From: Myxococcales bacterium | GTDB taxonomy: Bacteria; Myxococcota_A; Polyangia; Polyangiales; Ga0077539 | Length of the DNA: 40,220 nt | Reading direction: 5' to 3' | Assembly: GCA_013298625.1 (NCBI GenBank) | Contig: JAAFIF010000089.1 | Coordinates: 1 to 40,220 of the forward strand | Shown: piece by piece, positions 16,338 to 23,860 of the stretch | How the letters are laid out: the number at the start of each line of letters is the position of its first letter | Numbering within the stretch: position 1 is the first letter of the stretch | Position numbers and translations under genes: made by a program | The notes under the pieces: generated by a model | Database searches by the model: none | The model's input: the letters and a program-made list of their open reading frames with translations, nothing else | What the model was told of the DNA's origin: nothing

Positions 16338-16757
16338 TTAACGACGGATGCGGGTATCAACCCACGCGAGGGTGCCCTCTACGTCGACGATCAAGCCGAG
16401 GGTGTCGGCGGTTGGCGTGGTGGCGACCGCTTCGATGCGCACCGTGCTGTCGTCGAGCGGGCGAGCGAAGCTCGTCAGGATGTGCGACCGGTTAATGGAG
16501 CCGTCGTGAGGGATGCGGAACACGCCGCGCTGCACTTCGACCGTGCGCGCGCCTGCCGCACCGCCGACGTTGTTGACCGCCTGGTTTGAAATCCCGAGCG
16601 GCTTATCGGTGGCGACCCAAGGGCGCGCGTCGGTGTTCGCCCCGACACCGCCGACGATCGAGTGCGAGAAGATATTCGCGTTCGCCGCGACCGGGAAGGC
16701 TGTGAGATCACCGGCGCGGTCAATGACGCCGACGTTGTCTTGTGTTGCGTTGGGCAT
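16338..16757 (-). CDS. Head decoration/cement protein (DUF2190-like)
   Basis: A protein of 139 residues. ATG 16757 has CAGGAG upstream. It has a small beta-barrel pattern: a run from NVGVIDRAGDLTAFPVAANANIFSHSIV to GTLAWVDTRI, resembling capsid-stabilising proteins found between protease and major head protein genes. Position and size support a decoration function; family assignment is moderate. Confidence 0.7.
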   Translation of the reverse strand: MPNATQDNVGVIDRAGDLTAFPVAANANIFSHSIVGGVGANTDARPWVATDKPLGISNQAVNNVGGAAGARTVEVQRGVFRIPHDGSINRSHILTSFARPLDDSTVRIEAVATTPTADTLGLIVDVEGTLAWVDTRIRR

Positions 16758-16815
16758 GGTGTGCTCCTGGGGTGTCTGGTTTGGATTGAGGGATGCGGCT
16801 GAGTGGGTGGCGTCG

Positions 16816-17334
16816 TTACTCGACCAGCACGCCCGTCTTCACCATCGCGGCGCGCTGGCTCGCGAACTCCCCGGCGCTGATGCCAAGCAGTGAGCACACG
16901 GCGGTCTGCGTGTCGTCGAGCGTGTCGTTCGTGGTCTGCTTGTGCGGCTTGTCGCCGGTCTGCGTCTTGCCTGCCTTGGCAGGATTGCGCGGCATCGCCG
17001 CGATCATCTCGGTGAGCGTGGCGACGCCGAGCTTCGCGCCGACGGTCTTCAGGTGACCTTCGTACGCTTCGGTCAGCTCAACGCCCTCGCTCTTCGCCTT
17101 CGCGATGAGCGCGTCGGTGTCGCGCGTCAACTGCGCCGATTGCAATTCGGTCAGCGCGGCCTTCGCCGTCGCGTGCGCCGCTTGCTCGGCCTTGAACGTG
17201 TCGATCGCGACGTACTTCGACGGATCGGGCTCGGCTTTCGATTTCGCGGCCAGCGACGCAACAGCGGTGAGCAGCGTGGCGTCGCTTACGTCGGCGGCTA
17301 AGCCGAGCGCAGCGGCGATCTGGGTCTTGTCCAT
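16816..17334 (-). CDS. Z: Nested capsid scaffolding protein, Mu gpZ-like
   Basis: An in-frame internal gene of 172 residues sharing the protease C-terminus. ATG 17334 (MDKTQIAAALGL) is preceded by CAAGGAGTGAAC, a much better ribosome site than that of the protease itself. The product is helical and charged with Ala-rich coils. In Mu, Z is made from an internal start within I in the same way and serves as scaffold. The internal ribosome site is direct evidence for separate expression. Confidence 0.85.
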   Translation of the reverse strand: MDKTQIAAALGLAADVSDATLLTAVASLAAKSKAEPDPSKYVAIDTFKAEQAAHATAKAALTELQSAQLTRDTDALIAKAKSEGVELTEAYEGHLKTVGAKLGVATLTEMIAAMPRNPAKAGKTQTGDKPHKQTTNDTLDDTQTAVCSLLGISAGEFASQRAAMVKTGVLVE

Positions 17335-17937
17335 GTTCACTCCTTGGTGGGTAGGTTCGAGTTCGGGAATCGAGAATTCGCGCGAGAGCGCGGCGGCGGA
17401 TGCCGCTGTGAGCCGCGCGGAGACCGGCAGCGGTAGCGCGGGGTTGTTGGTCAGCGCGACCTTGGTCAGCGCGAACACGTCGCCGTTGACCTGCGAGAAA
17501 AGAAATACGGGGCTCAGGTACTTGTACTGCGCCGCGTCGATCGCAGCGGCCGCCGATGGCGTCCACTCGATCGTGACAATGAGCCCCTTGCCCGGCTCAT
17601 ATCGGGTGAGCGCCGTCTTAATCCAGCCGGACGCGGGCGCTTTGCCCGCAGCCTTGAGCTCGGCATCCTCCGACGCGTGGTCGTAGTCCACCTGGATATC
17701 GCGCCCGTACTTCGCATGCAGCGCAACGATACGCGCGCCGCCCTCAGGCGTGAGCCGCCATTTCTTGAAGCGCCCGGCGACCTCCGGAATGGACGCCGGG
17801 CGTCCATCGTGCGACGCGAATTCACCATCCGGAATCACGAGCACTTCGGAGACGCGCGCCGACGCGTCGCCCCCCGCAGCGGCAGCGGCAGCAAGCGCAC
17901 CAACGGCAACAGCAAGAGTGGAGAGCGCGAAGTTCAT
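16816..17937 (-). CDS. I: Prohead protease, Mu gpI family
   Basis: About 373 residues from ATG 17937; a GTG at 17952 in the same frame is an alternative start, and neither has a strong ribosome site. The N-terminal half has the gpI signature: VDYDHASEDAELKAAGKAPASGWI, in which the DYDH and AxGW blocks match the family. The C-terminal half is helical and is shared with the nested scaffold. It should cleave scaffold and itself during capsid maturation. It is the first gene downstream of late promoter B, whose element ends close to the start codon. Confidence 0.88.
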   Translation of the reverse strand: MNFALSTLAVAVGALAAAAAAGGDASARVSEVLVIPDGEFASHDGRPASIPEVAGRFKKWRLTPEGGARIVALHAKYGRDIQVDYDHASEDAELKAAGKAPASGWIKTALTRYEPGKGLIVTIEWTPSAAAAIDAAQYKYLSPVFLFSQVNGDVFALTKVALTNNPALPLPVSARLTAASAAALSREFSIPELEPTHQGVNMDKTQIAAALGLAADVSDATLLTAVASLAAKSKAEPDPSKYVAIDTFKAEQAAHATAKAALTELQSAQLTRDTDALIAKAKSEGVELTEAYEGHLKTVGAKLGVATLTEMIAAMPRNPAKAGKTQTGDKPHKQTTNDTLDDTQTAVCSLLGISAGEFASQRAAMVKTGVLVE

Positions 17938-17949
17938 GGAGCCGCATTT

Positions 17950-17990
17950 CACGCTCTCGCGCGCGCATTCCTCAGAGGACGCGCGTCACT
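17950..17990 (-). promoter_or_regulatory. Late promoter element, copy B (capsid operon)
   Basis: On the minus strand AGTGACGCGCGTCC (17990-17977) is followed by TCTGAGGAATG and CGCGCGCGAGAGCG. It lies 13 bases after a terminator T-run and directly before the protease start. It shares its 14-base core exactly with copies A and C. The mRNA leader would be very short. Confidence 0.7.
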
Positions 17991-18002
17991 TTCGTGCGGC
18001 TC

Positions 18003-18027
18003 AAAAAAAGACCGCTCGGCGGCGGTC
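18003..18027 (-). terminator. Rho-independent terminator after the repressor-side operon
   Basis: On the minus strand GACCGC-(6-base loop)-GCGGTC (18027-18010) is followed by seven T (18009-18003). It closes the leftward transcript that includes the secreted HNH gene and isolates late promoter B from it. Confidence 0.9.
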
Positions 18028-18045
18028 TCGACGGTATCGGTGGCG

Positions 18046-18393
18046 CTACTGCGCGCTACGCGTATCGCTCAGAGCGCGCTCGCGATCGCGCTTGCGCTTG
18101 ATCGCCCGATGCGCGCATTCGGTGGAGCGCTTGCAAACAAGGAAGTCTTCGCGCGTCTTGGCGCGATGCGCGTCATTCGCCAGCCACTGCATATTGGCGA
18201 CCGTATCCGCGCCGCCATTCATGATCGCCACCGTATGGTCGATCTGATAACCCGGACAACGCCCCGTTCGCTTGCCCGTCGAAGGGCAGGGATGCGCCTT
18301 GCGAAACTCATAGCGCACCGCCGCATCGCGCGGCGCAGCGAAGGCGGACGCGCAGAGCGCAAGCGCGAGTAGAACGGCTAGCAGGCGGGTCAC
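18046..18393 (-). CDS. Secreted HNH nuclease-like protein
   Basis: A protein of 115 residues. The start is GTG 18393, overlapping the upstream stop (GTGA). Residues 1-20 are a signal peptide (MTRLLAVLLALALCASAFAA). The rest has an HNH pattern: HPCPSTGKRTGRCPGY (34-49), the catalytic-type IDH (51-53), NMQW (67-70) and K79 in HRAKTRED. Such small exported HNH proteins occur in many proteobacteria; their target is unclear. It lies between repressor and late promoter, cut off from late transcription by a terminator, which suggests expression in the lysogen as a cargo gene. Not a virion protein by position. Confidence 0.75.
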   Translation of the reverse strand: MTRLLAVLLALALCASAFAAPRDAAVRYEFRKAHPCPSTGKRTGRCPGYQIDHTVAIMNGGADTVANMQWLANDAHRAKTREDFLVCKRSTECAHRAIKRKRDRERALSDTRSAQ

Positions 18394-18788
18394 TTGAAGT
18401 ACTTGGCAGCGAGCGACTCGACGATCTGCAACTCAACGCGCCCCGCCTTCTCGCCATCGTGCCGGCTGTATTTCAGCTGGCGCGTCTTCTGCGGCCGCTC
18501 CTTCTGCCCGCGCGCGACGTACACATCGTTGGAGCACGTGCCAAACAACCGTTCGCGCTCGCGCGGGCCATCCGCGCCGAAGGAGCACACGACCACAATC
18601 GCCGGCCAGTCCGGTTCACTCATGAACCGAATACGCCCCGAGGCCTTCATCTGCGCGCCAATCTCGGCGCACATCTCCTTGCCCCACACATCGCCGCCGC
18701 AGCTCCACAGCACGGGAAGCGGCTCGCTCGCCCTCGCCGAAGACGACATCATCACAACGACCGCCAACACACCCAGATTCCAGCGCAT
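18390..18788 (-). CDS. Secreted cysteine-containing protein, unknown
   Basis: A protein of 132 residues. ATG 18788 follows GGAGGGCG. Residues 1-20 form a signal peptide (LGVLAVVVMMSSSARA). The mature part has Cys at WSCGGD, MCAEIG, VVCSFG and GTCSND, which could form two disulfides in the periplasm, and a basic C-terminus. It overlaps the HNH gene by GTGA, so the two are probably made together. It might be a partner, inhibitor or chaperone for the exported nuclease-like protein; that is conjecture from the pairing. Confidence 0.65.
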   Translation of the reverse strand: MRWNLGVLAVVVMMSSSARASEPLPVLWSCGGDVWGKEMCAEIGAQMKASGRIRFMSEPDWPAIVVVCSFGADGPRERERLFGTCSNDVYVARGQKERPQKTRQLKYSRHDGEKAGRVELQIVESLAAKYFK

Positions 18789-18940
18789 CGCGCCCTCCGT
18801 TTTGAAATCCCGCCACTAACGCGCCGCTGACCTCGCTCGATGACGGCGCGCGCTGGCGTTATGACGCCGACACAAGCCTAGCACGACCGGACGCCGCTAC
18901 GTTGACGCATCGGACGCTTGTCCGCGCGCGCCAAGCGCCC

Positions 18941-19306
18941 TCAATTCCGGTCGCTCATATTGATCAACCGGATGCCCGCTTTTGCGTAATCCGTAAGCCC
19001 CTCCTCGCCGATCGCGCTCATCATGCAGCGGCAGCCCGCGTTGTGCGACGGATACGCCGCCCACCACGCCGGATCATCCAGCCGCCAGTAGCGCCCGCGC
19101 ATCGCGTCGCATTCATCGCTCGCGCCTTCATGCACGTGAAGTAGTGCATAGCGCACGAACCCCGGCCTACACAGCTCAGCGTAGTGACGCAGGCGATACA
19201 TCTCACGCTCTGACTCGGCAAAAGGCAAACCCGGGATGCGCGGCGGCACCGCCACGCGAAACGGCTTCTCTGTGCGCCGCCCAAACAGCAGGTTGAGCAG
19301 CCCCAC
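18941..19306 (-). CDS. Small stand-alone MuF/SPP1 gp7-like domain protein
   Basis: A protein of 121 residues. The GTG at 19306 lies one base after the repressor stop. Residues 49-112 look like the C-terminal part of the phage's own head protein F: the block DDPAWWAAYPSHNAGCRC (77-94) followed by GEEGLTDYAKAG parallels DDPFWDTHYGMNGYNCRC and SEEGVEDLRAAG in F. The N-terminus (GLLNLLFGRRTEKPFRV) is unrelated. It is coupled to the repressor, so it should be made in the lysogen. A role in immunity or exclusion is possible but not shown. Confidence 0.65.
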   Translation of the reverse strand: MGLLNLLFGRRTEKPFRVAVPPRIPGLPFAESEREMYRLRHYAELCRPGFVRYALLHVHEGASDECDAMRGRYWRLDDPAWWAAYPSHNAGCRCMMSAIGEEGLTDYAKAGIRLINMSDRN

Positions 19307-19307
19307 G

Positions 19308-19784
19308 TCAAGCCCCGACCCGTTCGGCAACCAGAGTGCTGGCGCGGCCGATGTGAAAGCGCACGAACCAATCGAGCAGCGCGTCAATTGCCTCGTTGGA
19401 GATGAGCTGACGGGCCGACAGATCGAACAACAGCGCCGCGTAAACCGAGTGCTCGGCCAGATCGATATCGCGGGCGCGAAGCGCCGAGGCAACATACCCG
19501 GCTTCCCCGTTGGCTCTACCCCCATAGCGATAATTACTCCGCGCCTCTTCCACGCGCGGGGACGCCATTGGCGCGCCGATCACCGGCCTTGCAAACACGG
19601 GCAGGTCTTGGTACGCGGCGTGCAACTGCATGCGCAGCTCAAACGTCGGCTCGCGCTCGCCTGTTTCGTAGCGCTGCCACGCCGACTTCGAAACGCCGAA
19701 CTGCTCGGCGATCCGCGTGAGCGACGACTCCGCTCGCTTTGCGCGGAGCCAAGCCCCAAGCGCCTGCCTCTGTTCCGAATTCAC
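19308..19784 (-). CDS. HTH repressor (lysogeny regulator)
   Basis: A protein of 158 residues. GTG 19784 has an excellent ribosome site (GGGAGG, six bases upstream); the 13 open codons before it are in the promoter region. Residues about 21-45 are an XRE-type helix-turn-helix (LTRIAEQFGVSKSAWQRYETG). The C-terminal part (about 85-158) is helical with YAALLFDLSARQLISNEAIDALLDWFVRF and probably mediates oligomerisation. It is divergent from the early operon across a 99-bp operator region, as expected for the phage repressor. It lacks a LexA-type peptidase motif, so inactivation is not by RecA-stimulated self-cleavage in the usual way. Confidence 0.85.
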   Translation of the reverse strand: MNSEQRQALGAWLRAKRAESSLTRIAEQFGVSKSAWQRYETGEREPTFELRMQLHAAYQDLPVFARPVIGAPMASPRVEEARSNYRYGGRANGEAGYVASALRARDIDLAEHSVYAALLFDLSARQLISNEAIDALLDWFVRFHIGRASTLVAERVGA

Positions 19785-19803
19785 GCTACCTCCCAAAAAA
19801 AGT

Positions 19804-19910
19804 AGTCCGACGGGGCTTGACAAGCCTATTCCGTTGGGGTAACGTACGAACTACTGACATGTACGCACACGGAGTTTAACCCGATGCCCGCCCAAAGAAC
19901 CCCAACGGAA
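19804..19910. promoter_or_regulatory. Early operator region with inverted and direct repeats
   Basis: TTCCGTTGGGGT (19829-19840) recurs as its exact complement ACCCCAACGGAA at 19899-19910, inside the start of the first early gene. TCCGACGGGG (19806-19815) resembles the same unit. AGTAGT (19801-19806) and ACTACT (19850-19855) are a further inverted pair enclosing the promoter. These repeats are good candidates for binding sites of the repressor and of the Ner/Cro-like early proteins. In Mu the equivalent region also serves as the transposition enhancer. Confidence 0.6.
19817..19845 (+). promoter_or_regulatory. Early promoter (sigma70-like)
   Basis: TTGACA (19817-19822), a 17-base spacer and TAACGT (19840-19845) match the sigma70 consensus well. 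Transcription would start about 30 bases before the first early gene. The -10 overlaps the end of the repeat TTCCGTTGGGGT, so a bound repressor would block it. Confidence 0.75.
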
Positions 19911-20075
19911 CTCAAAGAACACCTGCGTGACCGCAACATCACGCTTGTGCAATACGCAAAGACCTGCGGCGTGGACTACCACGACGCGGTGCGCCTGGTG
20001 AACGGCATGCTGAAAGGGCGCTACGGCAAGAGCGCCGATAGCGCCAAGAAGCTCGGCTTGAAGGTCGCCGCATGA
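19884..20075 (+). CDS. Small DNA-binding protein, BcepMu gp16-like (Ner/Cro role)
   Basis: A protein of 63 residues. ATG 19884 has GGAG nine bases upstream. The pattern ELKEHLRDRNITLVQYAKTCGVD followed by AVRLVNGMLKGRYGKS and a final KKLGLK matches small phage proteins of the BcepMu gp16 type, an HTH with the motif ...GRRGKSHRIAVALGLK. As first gene of the early operon it occupies the place of Mu ner, which shuts down early and repressor transcription. Role inferred from place and fold. Confidence 0.75.
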   Translation: MPAQRTPTELKEHLRDRNITLVQYAKTCGVDYHDAVRLVNGMLKGRYGKSADSAKKLGLKVAA

Positions 20076-20419
20076 GCCAGGACCTAGCCGCATGGTTAAA
20101 GACCCGGCGCGGCAATCTCTCGCTTGACCAGTTTGAAAAAGTGACCGGCGTGTCTCGCTCGTCGCAGCAGCGATACGAGAACGGCCGCCCTGTAACCCTG
20201 GCTGCTCGCGCCCGCTACAAGGCCGCTCTTGCGGATTGGCCCGAGTGGGCCGCGCCTTCTGTACACGTTAGGACGCAAGTCAACAACGATCTGCCCCCGC
20301 TAGACCGCGTTATGCAAGCACTGCAAGGCGTTCCCGCGAGCGAAGCGCTCGGCGCGCTGAACGCTGCCCGCAAGCGCGTGCACGCCCAAATGCAAAACCA
20401 CCCAGTGGAGTCCGCATGA
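20072..20419 (+). CDS. HTH regulator similar to the repressor N-terminus
   Basis: A protein of 115 residues in ATGA overlap with the gene before it. Residues about 17-42 form an HTH (LDQFEKVTGVSRSSQQRYENG) that parallels the repressor (LTRIAEQFGVSKSAWQRYETG), and both begin AWLK/AWLR followed by a basic segment. It may be a duplicated regulator that competes for the same operators. The C-terminal half is Ala/Arg rich without a recognised domain. Confidence 0.7.
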   Translation: MSQDLAAWLKTRRGNLSLDQFEKVTGVSRSSQQRYENGRPVTLAARARYKAALADWPEWAAPSVHVRTQVNNDLPPLDRVMQALQGVPASEALGALNAARKRVHAQMQNHPVESA

Positions 20420-20733
20420 GCCGCGACTTCAACCCCGACCATGTCTCCCCGCTCGTGCAGCGCACGCTTGATCTGGTGATCCTGCTGGCGGGCAACGAGT
20501 TCTCGGGCGTCTCGGTCACCGAGCTTTGCTCCGCCACGAAGCTGCGCAGCGACACGGTCGTGCGCTCGCTCGCCAACCTGGTCGCTGCCGGCTGGGCCGA
20601 GAAGATCATCGAAACCGGGCGCTACCGCCTTGCCGCGAAGCCCGTACAGATCGCGCTCGCGTTTTCCACGGCGCTCGATCGTGCGCAATCGCAGGTCGAT
20701 TCGATCCGCAATCGCTATTCCCGCCAACCCTAA
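20416..20733 (+). CDS. Winged-helix (IclR-type HTH) protein
   Basis: A protein of 105 residues in ATGA overlap with the previous gene. Residues about 12-75 have the winged-helix pattern LVQRTLDLVILLAGNEFSGVSVTELCSATKLRSDTVVRSLANLVAAGWAEKI, as in IclR-family N-terminal domains, with no effector-binding domain. Proteins like this are common in early operons of B3-like transposable phages. Probably DNA-binding; target unknown. Confidence 0.75.
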   Translation: MSRDFNPDHVSPLVQRTLDLVILLAGNEFSGVSVTELCSATKLRSDTVVRSLANLVAAGWAEKIIETGRYRLAAKPVQIALAFSTALDRAQSQVDSIRNRYSRQP

Positions 20734-20753
20734 CCACACCCCCGGAGGAATCC

Positions 20754-21056
20754 ATGCCCACGAAAAACGCAACGCCACCAGACAAGCGGTGGCTCAACCA
20801 GTTAAAGGCCGACGCCTACGATCAGTTCTTGAGCTGGTCTACGCAAGGGCTTCTGCTCGCCGAGCTGAAACTGCGCGGCACCGACCAAAGCTACGCCGAC
20901 GGCCTGCGAGAGAACCGCTTAAGTGAAGCTGACGCTCGCTCGCTTGTGTTGTTCGCGACGGAACTGCAGCGGCTCATCAACAAGAGCCTCGCGATGCGGT
21001 CGCTTGTCGCCGCCATCGCCCACGTGGTTGCCAAGGAGAAGCGCAATGGCGCGTAA
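20754..21056 (+). CDS. Early phage protein, unknown
   Basis: A protein of 100 residues. ATG 20754 is preceded by CCGGAGGAATCC, a strong ribosome site. It is highly helical (QLKADAYDQFLSWSTQGLLLAELKLRG; LVLFATELQRLINKSLAMRSLVAAIAHVVAKEKR). No family recognised. Its end overlaps the next gene by 11 bases. Confidence 0.65.
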   Translation: MPTKNATPPDKRWLNQLKADAYDQFLSWSTQGLLLAELKLRGTDQSYADGLRENRLSEADARSLVLFATELQRLINKSLAMRSLVAAIAHVVAKEKRNGA

Positions 21057-21996
21057 GCCCACAGCCCAAACACTCGCCGCACCCATCGAAATCGACGGCG
21101 CTGCAGTAGCCGAATCCGCAGGCGCGCTCACGGCGATCGGCGAGATCAGTCGCCAGTTCAACGACGATTTTGCCGAGCTACACCAGACGATCGGCATGCA
21201 GCGAGCGTTCAAAGCCGTGAGCGACTTGTCCACGGCTGGACACCTACGCCAGATCCAAAAGCTAAAGGAATCAGGCACTTGGAAGCGTCTGCCTGTCCAA
21301 ATACCGGGCGAAGGATGGCGTACCGTGGACAACTTCCACGTGTTCTGCGAGTTCGGGCTCGGTCTTGCGAAGTCGCGCGTCTACGAAGACCTGTCGTTCC
21401 TGTCGCACTTCGGTGATGCGTTTGAGAGCCTGCAACGCGCCGGTGTCACTCGCACAACGCTACGTGCGCTGAAGCACGCTGGCAACCCCGTGCTTGAGGA
21501 CATCAAGGGCTTGGTCGTCGACGTGACCGATCCAGACGCCATGCGCGACGCGATCGAAGACCTAGTCACGAAGGCCACCGCAGAGAAGGCGCGCGCCGAT
21601 GAAGCGGAGGCGACTAACGCCGCGAAAGATGAACTCCTCGCGCAGAAGGACGCCAAGATCAACAAGCTGACCGCCGCGAAGAAGAGGAAGCCCGTGGATG
21701 ACCCGGACGACGCCTTGATCCGCGAGTTCGAGTCCGACGCGATCGACGCCACGGGCGAGGCCGCGAAGCTGGTCAACGCCGACTTCCGCGCGATCGCCAT
21801 CACGATGGACGAGACCGATTGGTCGCAGGGTGATCGCCTCGGCATCGCGCAACTCAACGAGCGCGTGCGCGTGATCAAGGTGCAGCAGCTCGCGAAGGTC
21901 GCCAACGCGCTGCGCGAAACCGCCATCGCCGTCGGCGTCGCGCCCGCCGACATCGGCATCGCCGACGAAGCGGTCATGCCAGACGACTTCGAGTAG
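21046..21996 (+). CDS. Early phage protein with coiled coil, unknown
   Basis: A protein of 316 residues. ATG 21046 has AAGGAG upstream; the open frame before it is a shadow. Residues about 60-150 contain SAGHLRQIQKLKESGTWKRL and LGLAKSRVYEDLSFLSHFG, a region found in proteins encoded just before transposase A in B3-like phages. Residues 180-225 form a coiled coil (EKARADEAEATNAAKDELLAQKDAKINKLTAAKK). It may have a role in replication or DNA binding; no function can be assigned. Confidence 0.65.
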   Translation: MARKPTAQTLAAPIEIDGAAVAESAGALTAIGEISRQFNDDFAELHQTIGMQRAFKAVSDLSTAGHLRQIQKLKESGTWKRLPVQIPGEGWRTVDNFHVFCEFGLGLAKSRVYEDLSFLSHFGDAFESLQRAGVTRTTLRALKHAGNPVLEDIKGLVVDVTDPDAMRDAIEDLVTKATAEKARADEAEATNAAKDELLAQKDAKINKLTAAKKRKPVDDPDDALIREFESDAIDATGEAAKLVNADFRAIAITMDETDWSQGDRLGIAQLNERVRVIKVQQLAKVANALRETAIAVGVAPADIGIADEAVMPDDFE

Positions 21997-22033
21997 CCCG
22001 ATCACCACGCCCCACAACCCAATCGCAGCCGCC

Positions 22034-23815
22034 ATGCAACACGCCACCACCGATTACCTGCGCCAGATCGCCGCCGAGCTCGCATCCGCTGGGCATGGCG
22101 GCAAGGAGCCGATCCTCGCGCGCGCCGAGTCGTATCTCGGCTGCGCGAGGAACGCGCTGTACACACGGCTCGCCTCGGTCGGCTACAAGCCAGAGCGGAA
22201 GAAGCGGGCGGACGCGGGCGCGGTCTCCTTGACGCGCGCCGAGGCTGAGAAGATCGCGGCGCTGGTGAAGGCGACCACGCGGCAGAACGGCAAGCGCATC
22301 ATGAGCGTGCCGAACGCCGTCGAGGTACTGCGCGCCAACGGCGAGATCGCTGCCGAGCGCATTGACGAGACGAGCGGCGAAGTGCTACAGCTGTCCACGA
22401 GCACGATTCTGCGCGCGCTCGAAGCCTACGGTCTGCACCACAAGCAGCTCGCGGTCGAGACGCCGCATGTGCAGCTCGCAAGCCTCCACCCGAACCACGT
22501 CTGGCAGATGGACTTCTCGGTCTGCGTCGTCTTCTACCTGAAGGGCGACGGCGGCGTGCGCCTGATGGACGAAGCGCGCTTCAACAAGAACAAGCCCGCC
22601 AACGTCGCCAAGATCGAGAACGATCGCGTGCAGCGCGTCGTGATCGCCGACCACACGAGCCACCTGCTCTGGGTGCACTACGCGTTCGGCGGCGAGCGCA
22701 GCACCACCGCAATCGACGCCCTCATCCGCGCGATGATCGGGCGCGAGGGCGTCCCGTACAAGGGCGTCTGCTTCGTGCTCTACACCGACCAGGGCAGCGC
22801 GTTCAAGGGCGGCGTGTTCGAAAATTTCTGCCGCCGCGCACTCATCACGCACCTGCGTCACGGCGTGGAGATGAGCCGCTCCACCGGCTCGGTCGAGACC
22901 GCGCAGAACATCGTCGAGCGCAGCTTCGAATCGCGCCTCGGCGTCGGCTACCGCATCACCGATATCGCCCAGCTGCAGTCGCTCGCCGACCGCTGGGAGA
23001 AGTGGTTCAACGCCACACAGCGCCACAGTCGTCACGGCATGGCGCGCACCGACGCCTGGCTGCGCATTACCGAGCAGCAGCTTCGCCTCGCCCCGAGCGA
23101 AGCGGTGTTGCGCACGCTCGCGACGACGCACCCGAAGGAGCGCACGGTCACCGGCAAGCTCTCCGTGCCGTGGGACGGTCGCGAGTATTCGCTGCGCGAT
23201 GTGCCCGGCCTCACCGAAACGCTGCGCGTCGGCATGAAGGTGCAGGTCGTGGTTAACCCGTACGTGGAGGGCGGCATCATCGTCGTCAGCCAGAGCGCCG
23301 ACGGCAAGGACGAACTGCACTTCCCGATCGCGCCGACTGCGGTGAACGAGTGGGGCTACGCCCACACCGCGCCAATCATCGGCGAGAGCTTCGCCAGCCT
23401 GCCGAAGACCAACGTCGAGCTTGCCAACGAACGCCTCGCACAGATCGCGATGGGCGTGGACACGATGGCCGAGGTGGACGCCGCGAAGAAGGCCGAGCGC
23501 ATCGCCTTCGCGGGACTGGATCCACACAAGCCGCTCGTCGCGCCCGACGTCACGCATCTGCCGCGTCGCGGCACCGCGCTTGACACCGCAGCGCCGGTGT
23601 ACGTCGCACCGGTCACCGTGCTCAGCATCGTCGAAGCCGCGCGCGCCCTGCGCGAACGCATGGCCGAGCGCGACGGCGAAGCGTGGAACGCCGACCACTA
23701 CGCCGCGCTCTCGCGCCTTTACCCAAACGGCGTCGCCGAAGCCGAGCTCAATGACGCGCTTGACCGCATCACCAACCGCACCCGCCTGCGCGTCGTCGCC
23801 GGGGGGGCCTCATAA
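22034..23815 (+). CDS. A: Transposase A, Mu-type DDE recombinase
   Basis: A protein of 593 residues. The DDE catalytic triad is visible as D160 (HVWQMDFSV), D252 (VLYTDQGSAF) and E295 (AQNIVERSFESR). The N-terminus (about 1-130) should bind the phage end repeats, and the region after 370 forms the Mu-transposase C-terminal beta-barrel (VPWDGREYSLRDVPGL) and B-contact part. It is somewhat shorter than MuA (663 residues). It catalyses strand transfer of the TG/CA ends. The ribosome site before ATG 22034 is weak, which may keep its level low. Confidence 0.95.
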   Translation: MQHATTDYLRQIAAELASAGHGGKEPILARAESYLGCARNALYTRLASVGYKPERKKRADAGAVSLTRAEAEKIAALVKATTRQNGKRIMSVPNAVEVLRANGEIAAERIDETSGEVLQLSTSTILRALEAYGLHHKQLAVETPHVQLASLHPNHVWQMDFSVCVVFYLKGDGGVRLMDEARFNKNKPANVAKIENDRVQRVVIADHTSHLLWVHYAFGGERSTTAIDALIRAMIGREGVPYKGVCFVLYTDQGSAFKGGVFENFCRRALITHLRHGVEMSRSTGSVETAQNIVERSFESRLGVGYRITDIAQLQSLADRWEKWFNATQRHSRHGMARTDAWLRITEQQLRLAPSEAVLRTLATTHPKERTVTGKLSVPWDGREYSLRDVPGLTETLRVGMKVQVVVNPYVEGGIIVVSQSADGKDELHFPIAPTAVNEWGYAHTAPIIGESFASLPKTNVELANERLAQIAMGVDTMAEVDAAKKAERIAFAGLDPHKPLVAPDVTHLPRRGTALDTAAPVYVAPVTVLSIVEAARALRERMAERDGEAWNADHYAALSRLYPNGVAEAELNDALDRITNRTRLRVVAGGAS

Positions 23816-23860
23816 CCGACCCAGCCGCACACCCGAACAAACCACTCTGCCCGGAGGATC

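Noticed and set aside
14912..16360. 482-codon minus-strand ORF across the gp35-like and major head genes
   Set aside because: Overlaps two well-supported genes in another frame and consists of low-complexity Arg/Ala/His sequence.
18941..19525. Longer 194-codon version of the MuF-like gene
   Set aside because: The first 73 codons overlap the repressor in another frame and look like shadow; GTG 19306, one base after the repressor stop, is a better start.
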